A stretch of 39,330 nt of DNA from CAZCQP01 sp964500895 (lineage in GTDB: Bacteria > Bacillota > Clostridia > Lachnospirales > JAISER01), in assembly GCA_964500895.1 (NCBI GenBank), contig CAZCQP010000025.1, positions 1-39,330 on the forward strand, in the 5' to 3' direction. Both the position numbers and the translations under genes were made by a program. The notes below the pieces were generated by a model, which saw only the letters and a program-made list of their open reading frames with translations, ran no database searches and was not told where the DNA came from. Of the stretch, positions 1 through 7,271 are shown piece by piece; within the stretch, counting starts at the first letter, position 1; each line of letters opens with the position of its first letter.

Positions 1-130
1 ATTCCAATGTGTGTAGTGCTTTTTTATTCATTTTATCACCTGTATCTTTTGTCTTGTCCCAAACCATTGGTTATTATAACATGATTTCCTATGAAAAAAC
101 TAGAAACATTGCATATCATTTCAATGACAA

Positions 131-142
131 TTGTGATATAAT
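131..142 (+). promoter_or_regulatory. Extended -10 promoter for the HAD phosphatase gene
   Basis: TATAAT lies at 137-142 and is preceded by TGA, giving a TGnTATAAT extended -10 element. No good -35 hexamer sits 17 bases upstream, which fits an extended -10 promoter. It is about 36 bases upstream of the ATG at 178. The rest of 1-130 shows no gene. Confidence 0.5.
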
Positions 143-177
143 ATTTTCCATCTTAACTTATGCGCTAGGAGAACCCT

Positions 178-981
178 ATGTATAAACTCATTGCTACGGA
201 TTTAGACGGTACCCTGATCAACCACCAATCCCAACTGCCGGAAAACAACAAGCAAGCCATTGCCCGGGCCATTGCCGCTGGGGTGCATGTGTGCCTGTGT
301 TCCGGCCGTTCCTATTTATCCCTGGGCCATTTCGAGGAACAGCTGGGCCTGCATTTGCCTGGCAATTACGGCATTGGCTTTAACGGCAGCCTTACCTACC
401 AAACCTGGGATAAAGGCATCTTGCGGGACGTTCGGATGGAGAACGACCTGGCCATGTTTTTGGTGGATGAACTGGCCCAGTTTGGCGAAAACATTGTGGT
501 CTACATTCGGGATAAGCTGATGGTGCGGCAGGTGACGGAATCCATCCGTTTTTACACGGAAAAAAGCCGCATTCCATTTACGGTCATTCCCGACTTACAT
601 GCCATTAAAGAAGATGTGTCCAAGGTGCTCTTGCGTGCAGACCACCAGGTGTTGCAGCAAGTGTACGCCCATATGCAGCCGTTGGTTCAAGGCCGCTGCA
701 ACTGCTTTTTTTCCGACAAGACTTTGCTGGAATTTACCCACTTGGAAGCCACCAAAGGGGCGGCCCTCACATATTTGGCGGGGCATCTGGGCATTGATAT
801 GTCTGAAGTGATTGCGGTGGGCGACCAACTGAACGATATTCACATGCTGGAAGCCGCCGGGCTGGGGGTGGCTGTGGCCAATGCCCACGACTTGGCGAAA
901 GCAGCGGCCAACACGGTCACCACGGCCGATTGTGACGCCGGTGCGCTGGCAGAGGTTGTGGAGCGGTTTATTGGCGTATAG
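178..981 (+). CDS. Cof-type HAD-IIB family hydrolase (sugar or nucleotide phosphatase)
   Basis: This 267-residue protein matches the usual length of Cof/YidA-type HAD phosphatases, cytoplasmic enzymes that hydrolyse phosphorylated metabolites. HAD motif I is ATDLDGTL, with nucleophile Asp8 and general acid Asp10. Motif II is CSGR at about 41-44. The motif III lysine is probably in EATKGAAL, and motif IV is AVGDQLND near residue 218, completing the Mg2+ site. The long cap region between motifs II and III is the C2-type cap of subclass IIB. The start is supported by AGGAG at 167-171, six bases before the ATG, and by an extended -10 promoter. The transporter gene begins almost at once downstream, so the two are probably cotranscribed. 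The substrate cannot be read from sequence. Confidence 0.93.
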   Translation: MYKLIATDLDGTLINHQSQLPENNKQAIARAIAAGVHVCLCSGRSYLSLGHFEEQLGLHLPGNYGIGFNGSLTYQTWDKGILRDVRMENDLAMFLVDELAQFGENIVVYIRDKLMVRQVTESIRFYTEKSRIPFTVIPDLHAIKEDVSKVLLRADHQVLQQVYAHMQPLVQGRCNCFFSDKTLLEFTHLEATKGAALTYLAGHLGIDMSEVIAVGDQLNDIHMLEAAGLGVAVANAHDLAKAAANTVTTADCDAGALAEVVERFIGV

Positions 982-987
982 TCCCGC

Positions 988-2316
988 TTGCATGTTGTCA
1001 ACTGGGCTAACCGTATACGGGAGGGACGTGCCATTTTCCAAGTGGTGAGAAGACTGCCTGCTGCCTTGGGCAGCTACAGCAGGCAGTTAAACAATATTAA
1101 CCCCAACATCTTTGTTTTTATTTGGTATGGCGTGTTGTATGAAACGGTTTATAACATATACCGCCCTTATAACGTGAAGTTTTTAGAGCGTATGGGGGGC
1201 GGTGCTTTTGATATGGCCCTGTACTACTCTTTGCCCGGGCTGGTGGCGGCACTAACGTTGCTGCCGGGTTCGGTGTTTCTTTCTCGGTTGTCTGCTAAAA
1301 AGAACGCGGCCACCGTGTTTTACTTGTGGAGCCGGCTGCATCTGTTGCTGATTGCTTTTGTGCCCTTTGCGCCGTCTCACCTGCGCCCTCTTTTATTTGT
1401 TATTTTAATTGCCTTAATGAACCTTCCTGAAGCCCTGTCCGTCACTTGCTTGCAAAGTATGCTGGGGGTGGTGTTTAACGGGGGCATACAGGCACAGGCC
1501 ATTGCCCTGCGCCAAAAGTTTGGCAACGTGACCATTCTGGTGATTACCCTGGTTACCGGCATCATCTTTAAATACATTCCTCAAACGGATGCCCAGCGCA
1601 TCATTTGTTACCAATTGTTTTTTGGTGCAGCCTTTTTTATTGGGTTGCTGGAAGTTTTTGTGTTCAGAAAGTTCAAAGAGCCTGCCCTGGTGGTAGCGGC
1701 CAATGTTGCCAAACCCAAAGGGCCGTCCATGGTGACCTCTTTGAAGCAAGTGGCCCAGGACAAACATTTTAGGCGTTTTTTACTGCCCACGTTTTTGTAC
1801 CACATCACATGGCACGCCGGGTGGCCATTGTCTGCCATTTATCAAATTGATGTGCTGAAATCTACTGAAATTTGGTTTGCTATGTATGCGGTGTCTGTGG
1901 GTGTGGGCGCATACTTTTCTGCCGGATACTGGAATAAGCTTATTAACAAAAGGGGGAACGGACTGGCACTGTTTTATGCCACCGTTGCCATGGCCAGCAA
2001 CATGCTGTGTATGGTGCTTTCCCCTACGGTACAAGTGATGACCGTGCTGAACTTGGCCTCTGGTATTGCATCCATTGGCTTTAACACCACCATTTTAAAC
2101 GGCATGTTGTTGGCCACCCCCAACGAAAACCGCATTGTGTATTTGGGGGCCTTTAACACGCTGGTGAACATTTCTCTATTTTTGTCTCCGCTGCTGTCTT
2201 CCACCATGCTGGCGGTGATGAACGTGCATCAAGCCATTTGGTTAACCTTTGCCGCCAGAATGGCCGTTGCTGTGCTCATTTACTTCACCATTTCCCGGCG
2301 CAAGGAGTTTTCCTAA
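988..2316 (+). CDS. MFS-like multi-pass membrane transporter
   Basis: A 442-codon frame encodes a very hydrophobic protein with about 10-12 predicted membrane spans, arranged as two halves around a charged loop near residues 235-260 (KFKEPALV... then KPKGPSMV). This pattern fits a Major Facilitator Superfamily permease. No substrate-defining motif is recognised. The start is doubtful: the ATG at 988 has no good ribosome binding site. A strong GGGAGGG at 1019-1025 lies seven bases before an in-frame ATT codon at 1033, and the in-frame GTG codons at 1042 and 1045 are rather far from it. The first 15-20 residues may therefore not be translated. It follows the HAD phosphatase by six bases and probably shares its transcript. 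Confidence 0.75.
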   Translation: MHVVNWANRIREGRAIFQVVRRLPAALGSYSRQLNNINPNIFVFIWYGVLYETVYNIYRPYNVKFLERMGGGAFDMALYYSLPGLVAALTLLPGSVFLSRLSAKKNAATVFYLWSRLHLLLIAFVPFAPSHLRPLLFVILIALMNLPEALSVTCLQSMLGVVFNGGIQAQAIALRQKFGNVTILVITLVTGIIFKYIPQTDAQRIICYQLFFGAAFFIGLLEVFVFRKFKEPALVVAANVAKPKGPSMVTSLKQVAQDKHFRRFLLPTFLYHITWHAGWPLSAIYQIDVLKSTEIWFAMYAVSVGVGAYFSAGYWNKLINKRGNGLALFYATVAMASNMLCMVLSPTVQVMTVLNLASGIASIGFNTTILNGMLLATPNENRIVYLGAFNTLVNISLFLSPLLSSTMLAVMNVHQAIWLTFAARMAVAVLIYFTISRRKEFS

Positions 2317-2379
2317 GAACAAACCTTCATCTTCCGCATAGAATGTACAAAAAAGCTGTTATAAAAGGAAGAAGCGTAT

Positions 2380-2559
2380 ATGGCGGAAGAAAAGAAGGAG
2401 AGCAAAGGCAAGAAGGGGAAAGGGAAGGTGCCCAGTCTTGGCAATGGCCAAATAGCCACCCATGAAATCACCCGAGGGATGATTAGCATGGATGGCTATT
2501 TAAACAAGGCAGTGAATAACCTACAAAAGACAATATTTAGTAAGAAAAAGAAGAAGTAA
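2380..2559 (+). CDS. Small lysine-rich protein, 59 residues, unknown function
   Basis: The ATG at 2380 opens a 59-residue frame ending in TAA at 2557-2559. It has a good ribosome binding site (AAGGAA at 2365-2370, nine bases upstream). The first 17 residues are almost all Lys, Glu and Gly; the middle (GQIATHEITRGMISMDGYL) looks foldable; the end is KKKKK. No cysteines or membrane segment are present. The strong Shine-Dalgarno and a strongly basic but non-repetitive composition argue for a real gene. A nucleic-acid-binding role is possible but is only a guess from charge. It lies downstream of the transporter and just before a block of hairpins that could end its transcript. Confidence 0.55.
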   Translation: MAEEKKESKGKKGKGKVPSLGNGQIATHEITRGMISMDGYLNKAVNNLQKTIFSKKKKK

Positions 2560-2581
2560 TTCAGACTGTTGGCTAAAGACC

Positions 2582-2716
2582 TTGGGAAACTTTTTCGTGA
2601 AAAAGTTTCCCAAACCCTTCAAAAAGCTGTTGTCTAAAATGCCGCTAAGCGGCATTTTCATAAAGTTTTTGCACCGCTTTTTACAAAAAGCGGTTGGGGT
2701 TCGGGGCAAAGCCCCG
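2582..2716. repeat. Four consecutive perfect hairpins, two of them repeated at 8297-8372
   Basis: Four inverted repeats stand in a row. TTGGGAAACTTTTT pairs with its complement across CGTG (2582-2613). AAAATGCCGC pairs across TAA (2636-2658). CCGCTTTTT pairs across two bases (2674-2693). CGGGGC pairs across AAA (2702-2716). The first two also occur, in reverse order, between ilvC and cimA. They fill the gap between convergent genes at 2559 and 2750 and may act as a two-way terminator, but the sharing points to a dispersed repeat family. Confidence 0.8.
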
Positions 2717-2749
2717 GGATCTTTATCCGTTGACAACAGCCTGAAGCAA

Positions 2750-3751
2750 TTAGTATCTGTTTAAAAAGGCCATGGCGGTGACAAAGAGCAAGTAAAAGGC
2801 ATTGACCGCCCAAAAGGCCCAATTGAACACTTTGGCTGGTTTTGGCTGGGGTGGGGGGGATATTTCCAGAGTTTCCTCTGTGGGCTCCTGCTCCGGCCAA
2901 GACAGGGCCGTTAGCAAATCTTCCGTTACGTTTTTGCGCTTGTTGTATTGCACAAAGCCCAAAAATACAAGGAAGAAAACAAAAGTGGCAATCACGGCCA
3001 GCACACCCAGGCTCAAAAGCCCGGCCAACCATTCTTCACGAGGGGGTTCTGCCAGTATTTGCTGCATGGTCTGGCCTTCTGCCAGGGCGGCTTGGTAGGC
3101 GGTGTAGGACACCACCGTTTGGCTGAAATTATAAACAAAATGGGCCAAAACCCCGGCCCAAAAACTTCGGGTGTAGTACACCATAGCGGCCAAGGCAGCC
3201 CCCAGCACCATGGCATATAAAAACTGGGTGGGCTGCAAGTGGAAGATGCCGAAAAACAAGCCGTTAATGATGGCGGCTTTTTTTATGCTTACATTTTTGT
3301 AGTTGGCCAACACAATGCCCCGCATGGCCAGCTCCTCAAAAATGGCCGGGCAAACACACATGGCCAGCACCACCAGGTAGAAGGGGTCGTCGTACATGCT
3401 CATGAAAAATTCATTAACTTCGTTGCCAAAAAAGTAGGCAGAGCCGGAAGCCAAAAACATGGCCAACGGTTCTAAAACCACCACCATGATAACAATAAGC
3501 ACTATATTAATGAAGGACAACCTTTTCCCGGGCAATATGTCTGGAATGCGCCGGGTGTGCAAAAGCAAAAAAACAAGGCAGGGCAGGAAAATGCACACCA
3601 GGTCTGTAACAATGCTTAAAGCGGAAAGGGAAGGGGCGGGCACTCCAAAGGTCACCAGCAGCTCTAGGCCAACATAAACGGCCATGCTGGAGATGACGTA
3701 GAAAATAAGCAGCAGCAACATGAATAAATTACCTTTAGCAGGTGAAAGCAT
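2750..3751 (-). CDS. CPBP-family intramembrane metalloprotease (Abi/CAAX protease-like)
   Basis: This 333-residue integral membrane protein has about eight hydrophobic spans. It carries the three CPBP motifs: EELAMRG (Glu139, Glu140, Arg144), FFGIFH (His171) and HFVYN (His204, Asn208). These are the metal-binding and catalytic residues of Rce1-like proteases. Bacterial members act in peptide maturation, bacteriocin immunity or membrane-protein turnover; no bacteriocin-like gene is visible nearby. An in-frame ATG exists at 3811, but the ATG at 3751 is preferred because AAGGAG (3759-3764) is seven bases upstream of it. The C-terminal tail after residue 270 includes a Pro/Glu-rich linker (PEQEPTEETLEISPPPQPKP) and a last hydrophobic segment. 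The gene is convergent with the small lysine-rich gene and divergent from rpmG. Confidence 0.88.
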   Translation of the reverse strand: MLSPAKGNLFMLLLLIFYVISSMAVYVGLELLVTFGVPAPSLSALSIVTDLVCIFLPCLVFLLLHTRRIPDILPGKRLSFINIVLIVIMVVVLEPLAMFLASGSAYFFGNEVNEFFMSMYDDPFYLVVLAMCVCPAIFEELAMRGIVLANYKNVSIKKAAIINGLFFGIFHLQPTQFLYAMVLGAALAAMVYYTRSFWAGVLAHFVYNFSQTVVSYTAYQAALAEGQTMQQILAEPPREEWLAGLLSLGVLAVIATFVFFLVFLGFVQYNKRKNVTEDLLTALSWPEQEPTEETLEISPPPQPKPAKVFNWAFWAVNAFYLLFVTAMAFLNRY

Positions 3752-3832
3752 AGTTTGTCTCCTTAACGTATTTATACCTTGTACCATGCCATGAATTGGC
3801 GCAAAAGTCAATGAAATTTTTTTGTAAAACCC

Positions 3833-3861
3833 TTGACACTTTCGCCATTATATGCTAACAT
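3833..3861 (+). promoter_or_regulatory. Promoter of the rpmG-secE-nusG-rplK-rplA operon
   Basis: A perfect TTGACA at 3833-3838 is followed, after 17 bases, by TAACAT at 3856-3861, a four-of-six match to the -10 consensus. It faces rpmG and is the only good promoter before it. An untranslated leader of about 80 bases follows. Confidence 0.6.
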
Positions 3862-3946
3862 GCGTGGAGTAATGAAGTATACTTTAGGCAAGAGGCTCTA
3901 AACGGGCTTTTTTTTGTGTATACTATGGAGAAGCGAGGTGGACGTT

Positions 3947-4096
3947 TTGAGAACAAAAATCACTTTAGCCTGCACCGAGTGCAAGCAAAGAAACTACAAC
4001 ACCATGAAGGAAAAGAAAAACCATCCGGACCGCATGGAAACCAAGAAATATTGCCGTTTCTGCAACAAGCACACCCCACACCGGGAAACCAAGTAA
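3947..4096 (+). CDS. rpmG: Large-subunit ribosomal protein bL33
   Basis: The TTG start at 3947 gives 49 residues, the normal length for bL33. The protein begins MRTKITLACTECK and ends HTPHRETK. It has two CxxC pairs (CTEC and CRFC), so it is the zinc-binding form. GAGGTGG at 3934-3940 is the ribosome binding site; reading on to the upstream in-frame TTG at 3914 would add an un-bL33-like extension. It is the first gene of a translation and secretion operon with secE 13 bases downstream, the common rpmG-secE-nusG order of Firmicutes. Confidence 0.96.
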   Translation: MRTKITLACTECKQRNYNTMKEKKNHPDRMETKKYCRFCNKHTPHRETK

Positions 4097-4109
4097 GTAA
4101 GGATGTGAC

Positions 4110-4445
4110 GTGTCAATGGCTGAAAAAGATGAAAACCAAAAAGACACACAAGCCGAAATGAACGCTGAAACAAAAGCTGAACCAAAAGCGGAAGTGAAGG
4201 CGGAGCACCATAAGACAGCAAAGACGGACAAAAGCAGTAAAACGACCGCCTTTAAAACCCTGGGCGATAAGCTTAAAGACATTAAAGGGGAATTTATGAA
4301 GGTCATTTGGCCCAGCAAGCAAGAACTGGCCAAGCAAACATTAACGGTTATTGCAACCTCTGTTATCATTGGTGCGGTGATTGTGGTGTTTGACGGCATT
4401 TATGCCCTGGGGCTTAACAGTTTCACCACTTTTATTTCTAAATAA
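4110..4445 (+). CDS. secE: Preprotein translocase subunit SecE
   Basis: The last 60 residues are a classic single-span bacterial SecE: FMKVIWPSKQELAKQT followed by one membrane helix. SecE stabilises SecY in the protein-export channel. The first 50 residues are an Ala/Lys/Glu-rich, low-complexity cytoplasmic extension that makes the protein (111 residues) longer than minimal SecE, which is common in Clostridia. Two starts are possible: GTG at 4110, six bases after AAGGA (4099-4103), or ATG at 4116, twelve bases after it. The GTG is preferred on spacing and the difference is only two residues. nusG follows after 17 bases. Confidence 0.95.
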   Translation: MSMAEKDENQKDTQAEMNAETKAEPKAEVKAEHHKTAKTDKSSKTTAFKTLGDKLKDIKGEFMKVIWPSKQELAKQTLTVIATSVIIGAVIVVFDGIYALGLNSFTTFISK

Positions 4446-4462
4446 TCGAAGAGGTCGATGGA

Positions 4463-4993
4463 ATGTCAGAGCAATTGCAAACACAATCTAAATGGTATGT
4501 GGTACACACTTATTCCGGGTACGAGAATAAGGTGAAGGCCAATATTGAGAAAATTGTAGAAAACAGAGGCATGCAAGACCAGATTCACCAGGTGATTGTG
4601 CCTATGCAGGATTCTCTGGAACTGAAAAACGGCCAAAAAAAAGTGGTGCAGCGGAAGGTTTTGCCAGGTTATGTGCTGATTAAAATGGTGATGAACGACG
4701 ACACCTGGTATGTGGTGCGTAACACCCGTGGTGTTACCAGCTTCGTTGGCCCCGGCTCTAAGCCTGTGCCGTTAAACGATGCGGAAGTGGCCGGTATGGG
4801 CATTGAAAGCTTTGAAACCCATATTGATTTGGAAACAGGCGAGACGGTTCGTGTGGTTTCCGGTCCTTTCGAGGAGTCTGTTGGCGTCATCAAAGAAGTG
4901 AACGAGCATCGGCGCTCGGTTACGGTTATGCTTTCTATTTTCGGACGGGAAACCCCCGTGGAGCTGGATTTTGTCCAGGTTCAAAAGGTTTAG
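4463..4993 (+). CDS. nusG: Transcription termination/antitermination protein NusG
   Basis: This 176-residue protein has the usual NusG layout. The N-terminal NGN domain begins WYVVHTYSGYENKV and includes LPGYVLIKM, which contacts the RNA polymerase clamp. The C-terminal KOW domain is near residues 125-176 (VRVVSGPFEESVGVIKEV). It regulates pausing and Rho-dependent termination and links polymerase to the ribosome. The ATG at 4463 follows a GAGGT; another ATG at 4458 is out of frame. It sits between secE and rplK as in most bacteria. Confidence 0.97.
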   Translation: MSEQLQTQSKWYVVHTYSGYENKVKANIEKIVENRGMQDQIHQVIVPMQDSLELKNGQKKVVQRKVLPGYVLIKMVMNDDTWYVVRNTRGVTSFVGPGSKPVPLNDAEVAGMGIESFETHIDLETGETVRVVSGPFEESVGVIKEVNEHRRSVTVMLSIFGRETPVELDFVQVQKV

Positions 4994-5049
4994 AAATGTT
5001 TGCGTGTTTTCTTTAAGCTTGGCCTATGCGGATGCAAGGAAAGGCTTAA

Positions 5050-5085
5050 GTGGGAGGGAAATTTAAAACCCCCGTTTAACCACAT
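5050..5085 (+). promoter_or_regulatory. Structured leader before rplK, candidate L1 binding site
   Basis: GTGG at 5050-5053 pairs with CCAC at 5080-5083, and an inner GGG pairs with CCC. An outer TTAAGC/GCTTAA pairing also lies just upstream (about 5015-5049). The same GTGGGAGGG...CCCG..TAAC.CCACAT arrangement recurs before rplA. L1 is known to repress its own operon by binding an mRNA mimic of its rRNA site. Assigning this motif to L1 is an inference from position and duplication. Confidence 0.55.
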
Positions 5086-5105
5086 TTTCTTTAGGAGGAA
5101 ATTTT

Positions 5106-5531
5106 ATGGCAAAAAAAGTAACAGGCTACATTAAGTTGCAAATTAACGCTGGCAAGGCAACCCCGGCTCCCCCGGTTGGTCCTGCTTTAGGTCAGCATGG
5201 TGTAAACATTATGGGCTTTTGCAAGGAATTTAACGAACGCACCCAGTCTCAGGCCGGGCTTGTTATTCCTGTGGTTATCACCGTGTACCAAGACAAAAGC
5301 TATACCTTCATCACCAAAACACCTCCGGCTGCTGTTTTGCTGAAAAAAGCATGCAAAATTGAATCCGGTTCCGGTGTGCCTAACCGCACAAAAGTGGCGA
5401 CCATCTCCAGTGATGAAGTGAGAAAAATTGCAGAGCAAAAAATGCCGGACTTAAATGCCGCCAGTGTGGAATCTGCCATGAGCATGATTGCAGGTACTGC
5501 CAGAAGCATGGGCATTGTAGTTAAGGATTAA
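5106..5531 (+). CDS. rplK: Large-subunit ribosomal protein uL11
   Basis: The protein is 141 residues, the standard uL11 length. It opens with the conserved KVTGYIKLQINAGKA followed by the proline-rich PAPPVGPALGQHGVNIM, the face that binds the 23S rRNA GTPase-associated centre. The C-terminal rRNA-binding domain includes GTARSMGIVV at the end. TTTAGGAGG ends about eight bases before the ATG. It is preceded by a structured leader and followed by a second copy of that leader motif before rplA. Confidence 0.98.
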   Translation: MAKKVTGYIKLQINAGKATPAPPVGPALGQHGVNIMGFCKEFNERTQSQAGLVIPVVITVYQDKSYTFITKTPPAAVLLKKACKIESGSGVPNRTKVATISSDEVRKIAEQKMPDLNAASVESAMSMIAGTARSMGIVVKD

Positions 5532-5568
5532 TGCATAGATAGATGGCAAGGGGCAGTTCTTACCTTGC

Positions 5569-5602
5569 GTGGGAGGGAATGAATCTCCCGCTAACACCAC
5601 AT
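5569..5602 (+). promoter_or_regulatory. Second copy of the structured leader motif, before rplA
   Basis: GTGGGAGGG at 5569-5577 pairs with CTCCCG and CCAC (5597-5600), repeating the architecture found before rplK. A second small hairpin, GCAAGG (5546-5551) with CCTTGC (5563-5568), lies directly upstream. The rplA ribosome binding site starts six bases after the motif, so protein binding here could block translation initiation. Confidence 0.55.
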
Positions 5603-5620
5603 TTTTTAAGGAGGACTTTT

Positions 5621-6316
5621 ATGAAACGTGGAAAGAAATATACCGAAAAAGCCAAACTGGTGGAAAAAACCACCCTTTACGATACAGACCAAGCCATTGA
5701 TTTGGTGCAGCAAACCTCTGTGGCCAAATTTGACGAAACTGTGGAAGCACACATCCGTTTGGGTGTAGACTCCCGCCATGCAGACCAACAAGTAAGAGGC
5801 GCTGTTGTGCTTCCTCACGGTACTGGTAAAAAACTGCGTGTGCTGGTGTTTGCCAAAGGCGACAAAGTGGCCGAAGCAGAAGCTGCCGGTGCAGATTTTG
5901 TGGGCGCAGAAGAAATGGTAACCAAAATCCAGTCTGAAAACTGGTTCGACTTCGACGTAGTGGTTGCTACCCCAGACATGATGGGCGTTGTTGGCCGTTT
6001 AGGCCGTGTGTTAGGCCCCAAAGGCTTAATGCCAAACCCCAAAGCTGGTACCGTTACCATGGACGTGGGCAAAGCTGTTAAAGACATTAAAGCCGGTAAA
6101 ATTGAATACCGTTTGGATAAAACCAACATCATTCACGTGCCTATCGGCAAAGTTTCCTTCGGTTCCGAAAAACTGGGCGAAAACTTTAGAACGCTGATGA
6201 GCGCCATCATCAAAGCAAAACCATCTGCTGCTAAAGGCCAGTATTTAAAGAGCGTGGTATTAAGCGCGACCATGGGCCCTGGCGTTAAGGTGAATACTGC
6301 TAAGATTTCTGAATAA
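5621..6316 (+). CDS. rplA: Large-subunit ribosomal protein uL1
   Basis: The ATG at 5621 gives 231 residues, the normal uL1 length, beginning MKRGKKYTEKAK. AAGGAGG at 5608-5614 is six bases upstream; the open frame extends upstream to 5543, but that part would translate the structured leader. Conserved pieces include the HIRLGVDSRHADQQVRG segment, the GRVLGPKGLMPNPK motif and the C-terminal MGPGVKVN. uL1 forms the L1 stalk of the 50S subunit and is an autogenous translational repressor. rplJ and rplL do not follow; a promoter begins 28 bases after the stop. Confidence 0.97.
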   Translation: MKRGKKYTEKAKLVEKTTLYDTDQAIDLVQQTSVAKFDETVEAHIRLGVDSRHADQQVRGAVVLPHGTGKKLRVLVFAKGDKVAEAEAAGADFVGAEEMVTKIQSENWFDFDVVVATPDMMGVVGRLGRVLGPKGLMPNPKAGTVTMDVGKAVKDIKAGKIEYRLDKTNIIHVPIGKVSFGSEKLGENFRTLMSAIIKAKPSAAKGQYLKSVVLSATMGPGVKVNTAKISE

Positions 6317-6344
6317 TAATACAAAAAAATGGAACATTTTGCCC

Positions 6345-6373
6345 TTGACAGATACGGGGCACTCTGTTATGAT
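6345..6373 (+). promoter_or_regulatory. Promoter of the branched-chain amino acid operon
   Basis: TTGACA at 6345-6350 and TATGAT at 6368-6373 are separated by exactly 17 bases. It lies immediately before the T-box leader, and no terminator is visible between rplA and this promoter. Confidence 0.85.
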
Positions 6374-6387
6374 ACAGGAATACACTT

Positions 6388-6676
6388 TAAATGCGATGAT
6401 TGAGCCATGGTGCGTTGTTGTTCCTTTCAGAGAGCCGGTGGTTGGTGCAAACCGGTAGGCAGACAATGTCACTCTCCCTCATGAGCAGTTTTGCTGAACC
6501 GGTATGGGCTGTATGTTATGGCCATCCCCAGTAGGTGGAAACGGTTTGCCCCGTTATAGGCAAAGGTTTGTTTGAACCTGTTAAGTGTGCTGTTGTGAAA
6601 CAGCACAAAAGTAGGGTGGTATCACGTGGATAGAGCCTCGTCCCTAGCAGTTATGCTGGAGGAACGAGGCTTTTTT
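6388..6676 (+). ncRNA. T-box riboswitch controlling the ilv-cim-leu operon
   Basis: The leader has the standard T-box parts in order. A GATGA turn motif lies near 6394. The Stem I AGAGAG (6430-6435) is followed by the GGTGGTTGGTG apical element. The T-box AGGGTGGTATCACG is at 6613-6626. Then comes a terminator with a T run. The antiterminator bulge reads TGGT, which would pair with an NCCA end whose discriminator base is A. By analogy with known leaders, where the specifier codon is followed by A and a C/U-rich strand, the best specifier is GTC (Val) at 6468-6470. A CTC (Leu) within the next few bases is the alternative. Uncharged tRNA should favour antitermination. The 5' boundary is approximate. 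Confidence 0.92.
6635..6676 (+). terminator. T-box regulatory terminator
   Basis: GCCTCGT pairs with ACGAGGC, with further pairing inside, followed directly by TTTTTT at 6671-6676. The 5' arm overlaps the sequence needed for the antiterminator, as expected for a T-box switch. Confidence 0.9.
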
Positions 6677-6716
6677 GTACCCTTGAATCCACGATACATA
6701 TGAAAGGTGGTGTGTT

Positions 6717-7238
6717 ATGGAAAAACATGTAATTTCCATGCTGGTGGTGAACCATGCCGGTGTGCTAAGCCGCATTACCGGGCTATTTTCCCGCCGCAGC
6801 TACAACATTGAAAGCTTGAGCGTTGGTGTAACAGAAGATGCCCAATACTCACGCATAACGGTGGTGGCTCTGGGGGACGCACAAATTATTGAGCAAATTT
6901 GCAAACAGGTGGAAAAGCTGGTAGACGTGGTGCAAGTGATGGAACTGTTTCCAGAACAATCGGTTTACAGAGAGCTTTCCTTGATTAAAGTAAAGGCCGA
7001 TGCCACTGTGCGCGCTGAAATTGTGGGCATTGTAGACATTTTCAGAGCCAAAATTATCGACGTTGCATCTGAATCCCTCACCATTGAAATGACCGGAGAC
7101 CAAGAGAAAATTGCCGCTTTTATTGCTCTTATGGAGCCTTACGGCCTGGTGGAAGTGGTGCGTACAGGGTTAACGGGCATCTCCCGTGGCAGCAAGTCTA
7201 TTAAAGAACATGACGAAACTTCTTCATGTGATAGATAA
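6717..7238 (+). CDS. ilvN: Acetolactate synthase regulatory (small) subunit
   Basis: This 173-residue protein has an N-terminal ACT domain (ISMLVVNHAGVLSRITGLFSRR; the NHAGVLSR stretch is the valine-binding region). A C-terminal ALS_ss_C domain follows from about residue 85. It confers valine feedback inhibition on the catalytic subunit IlvB. It is the first gene after the T-box, with GAAAGGTGG just upstream of the ATG. The partner ilvB is the last gene of the operon, nine kilobases away, whereas the pair is usually adjacent. The last 15 residues (SIKEHDETSSCDR) are a non-conserved tail. Confidence 0.95.
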   Translation: MEKHVISMLVVNHAGVLSRITGLFSRRSYNIESLSVGVTEDAQYSRITVVALGDAQIIEQICKQVEKLVDVVQVMELFPEQSVYRELSLIKVKADATVRAEIVGIVDIFRAKIIDVASESLTIEMTGDQEKIAAFIALMEPYGLVEVVRTGLTGISRGSKSIKEHDETSSCDR

Positions 7239-7271
7239 ATATAAAAGATTGAATTATTAGGAGGAAATGAA

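Noticed and set aside
5543..5620. An N-terminal extension of ribosomal protein L1
   Set aside because: It would translate the structured leader. The start at 5621 has a perfect AAGGAGG and the standard uL1 N-terminus.
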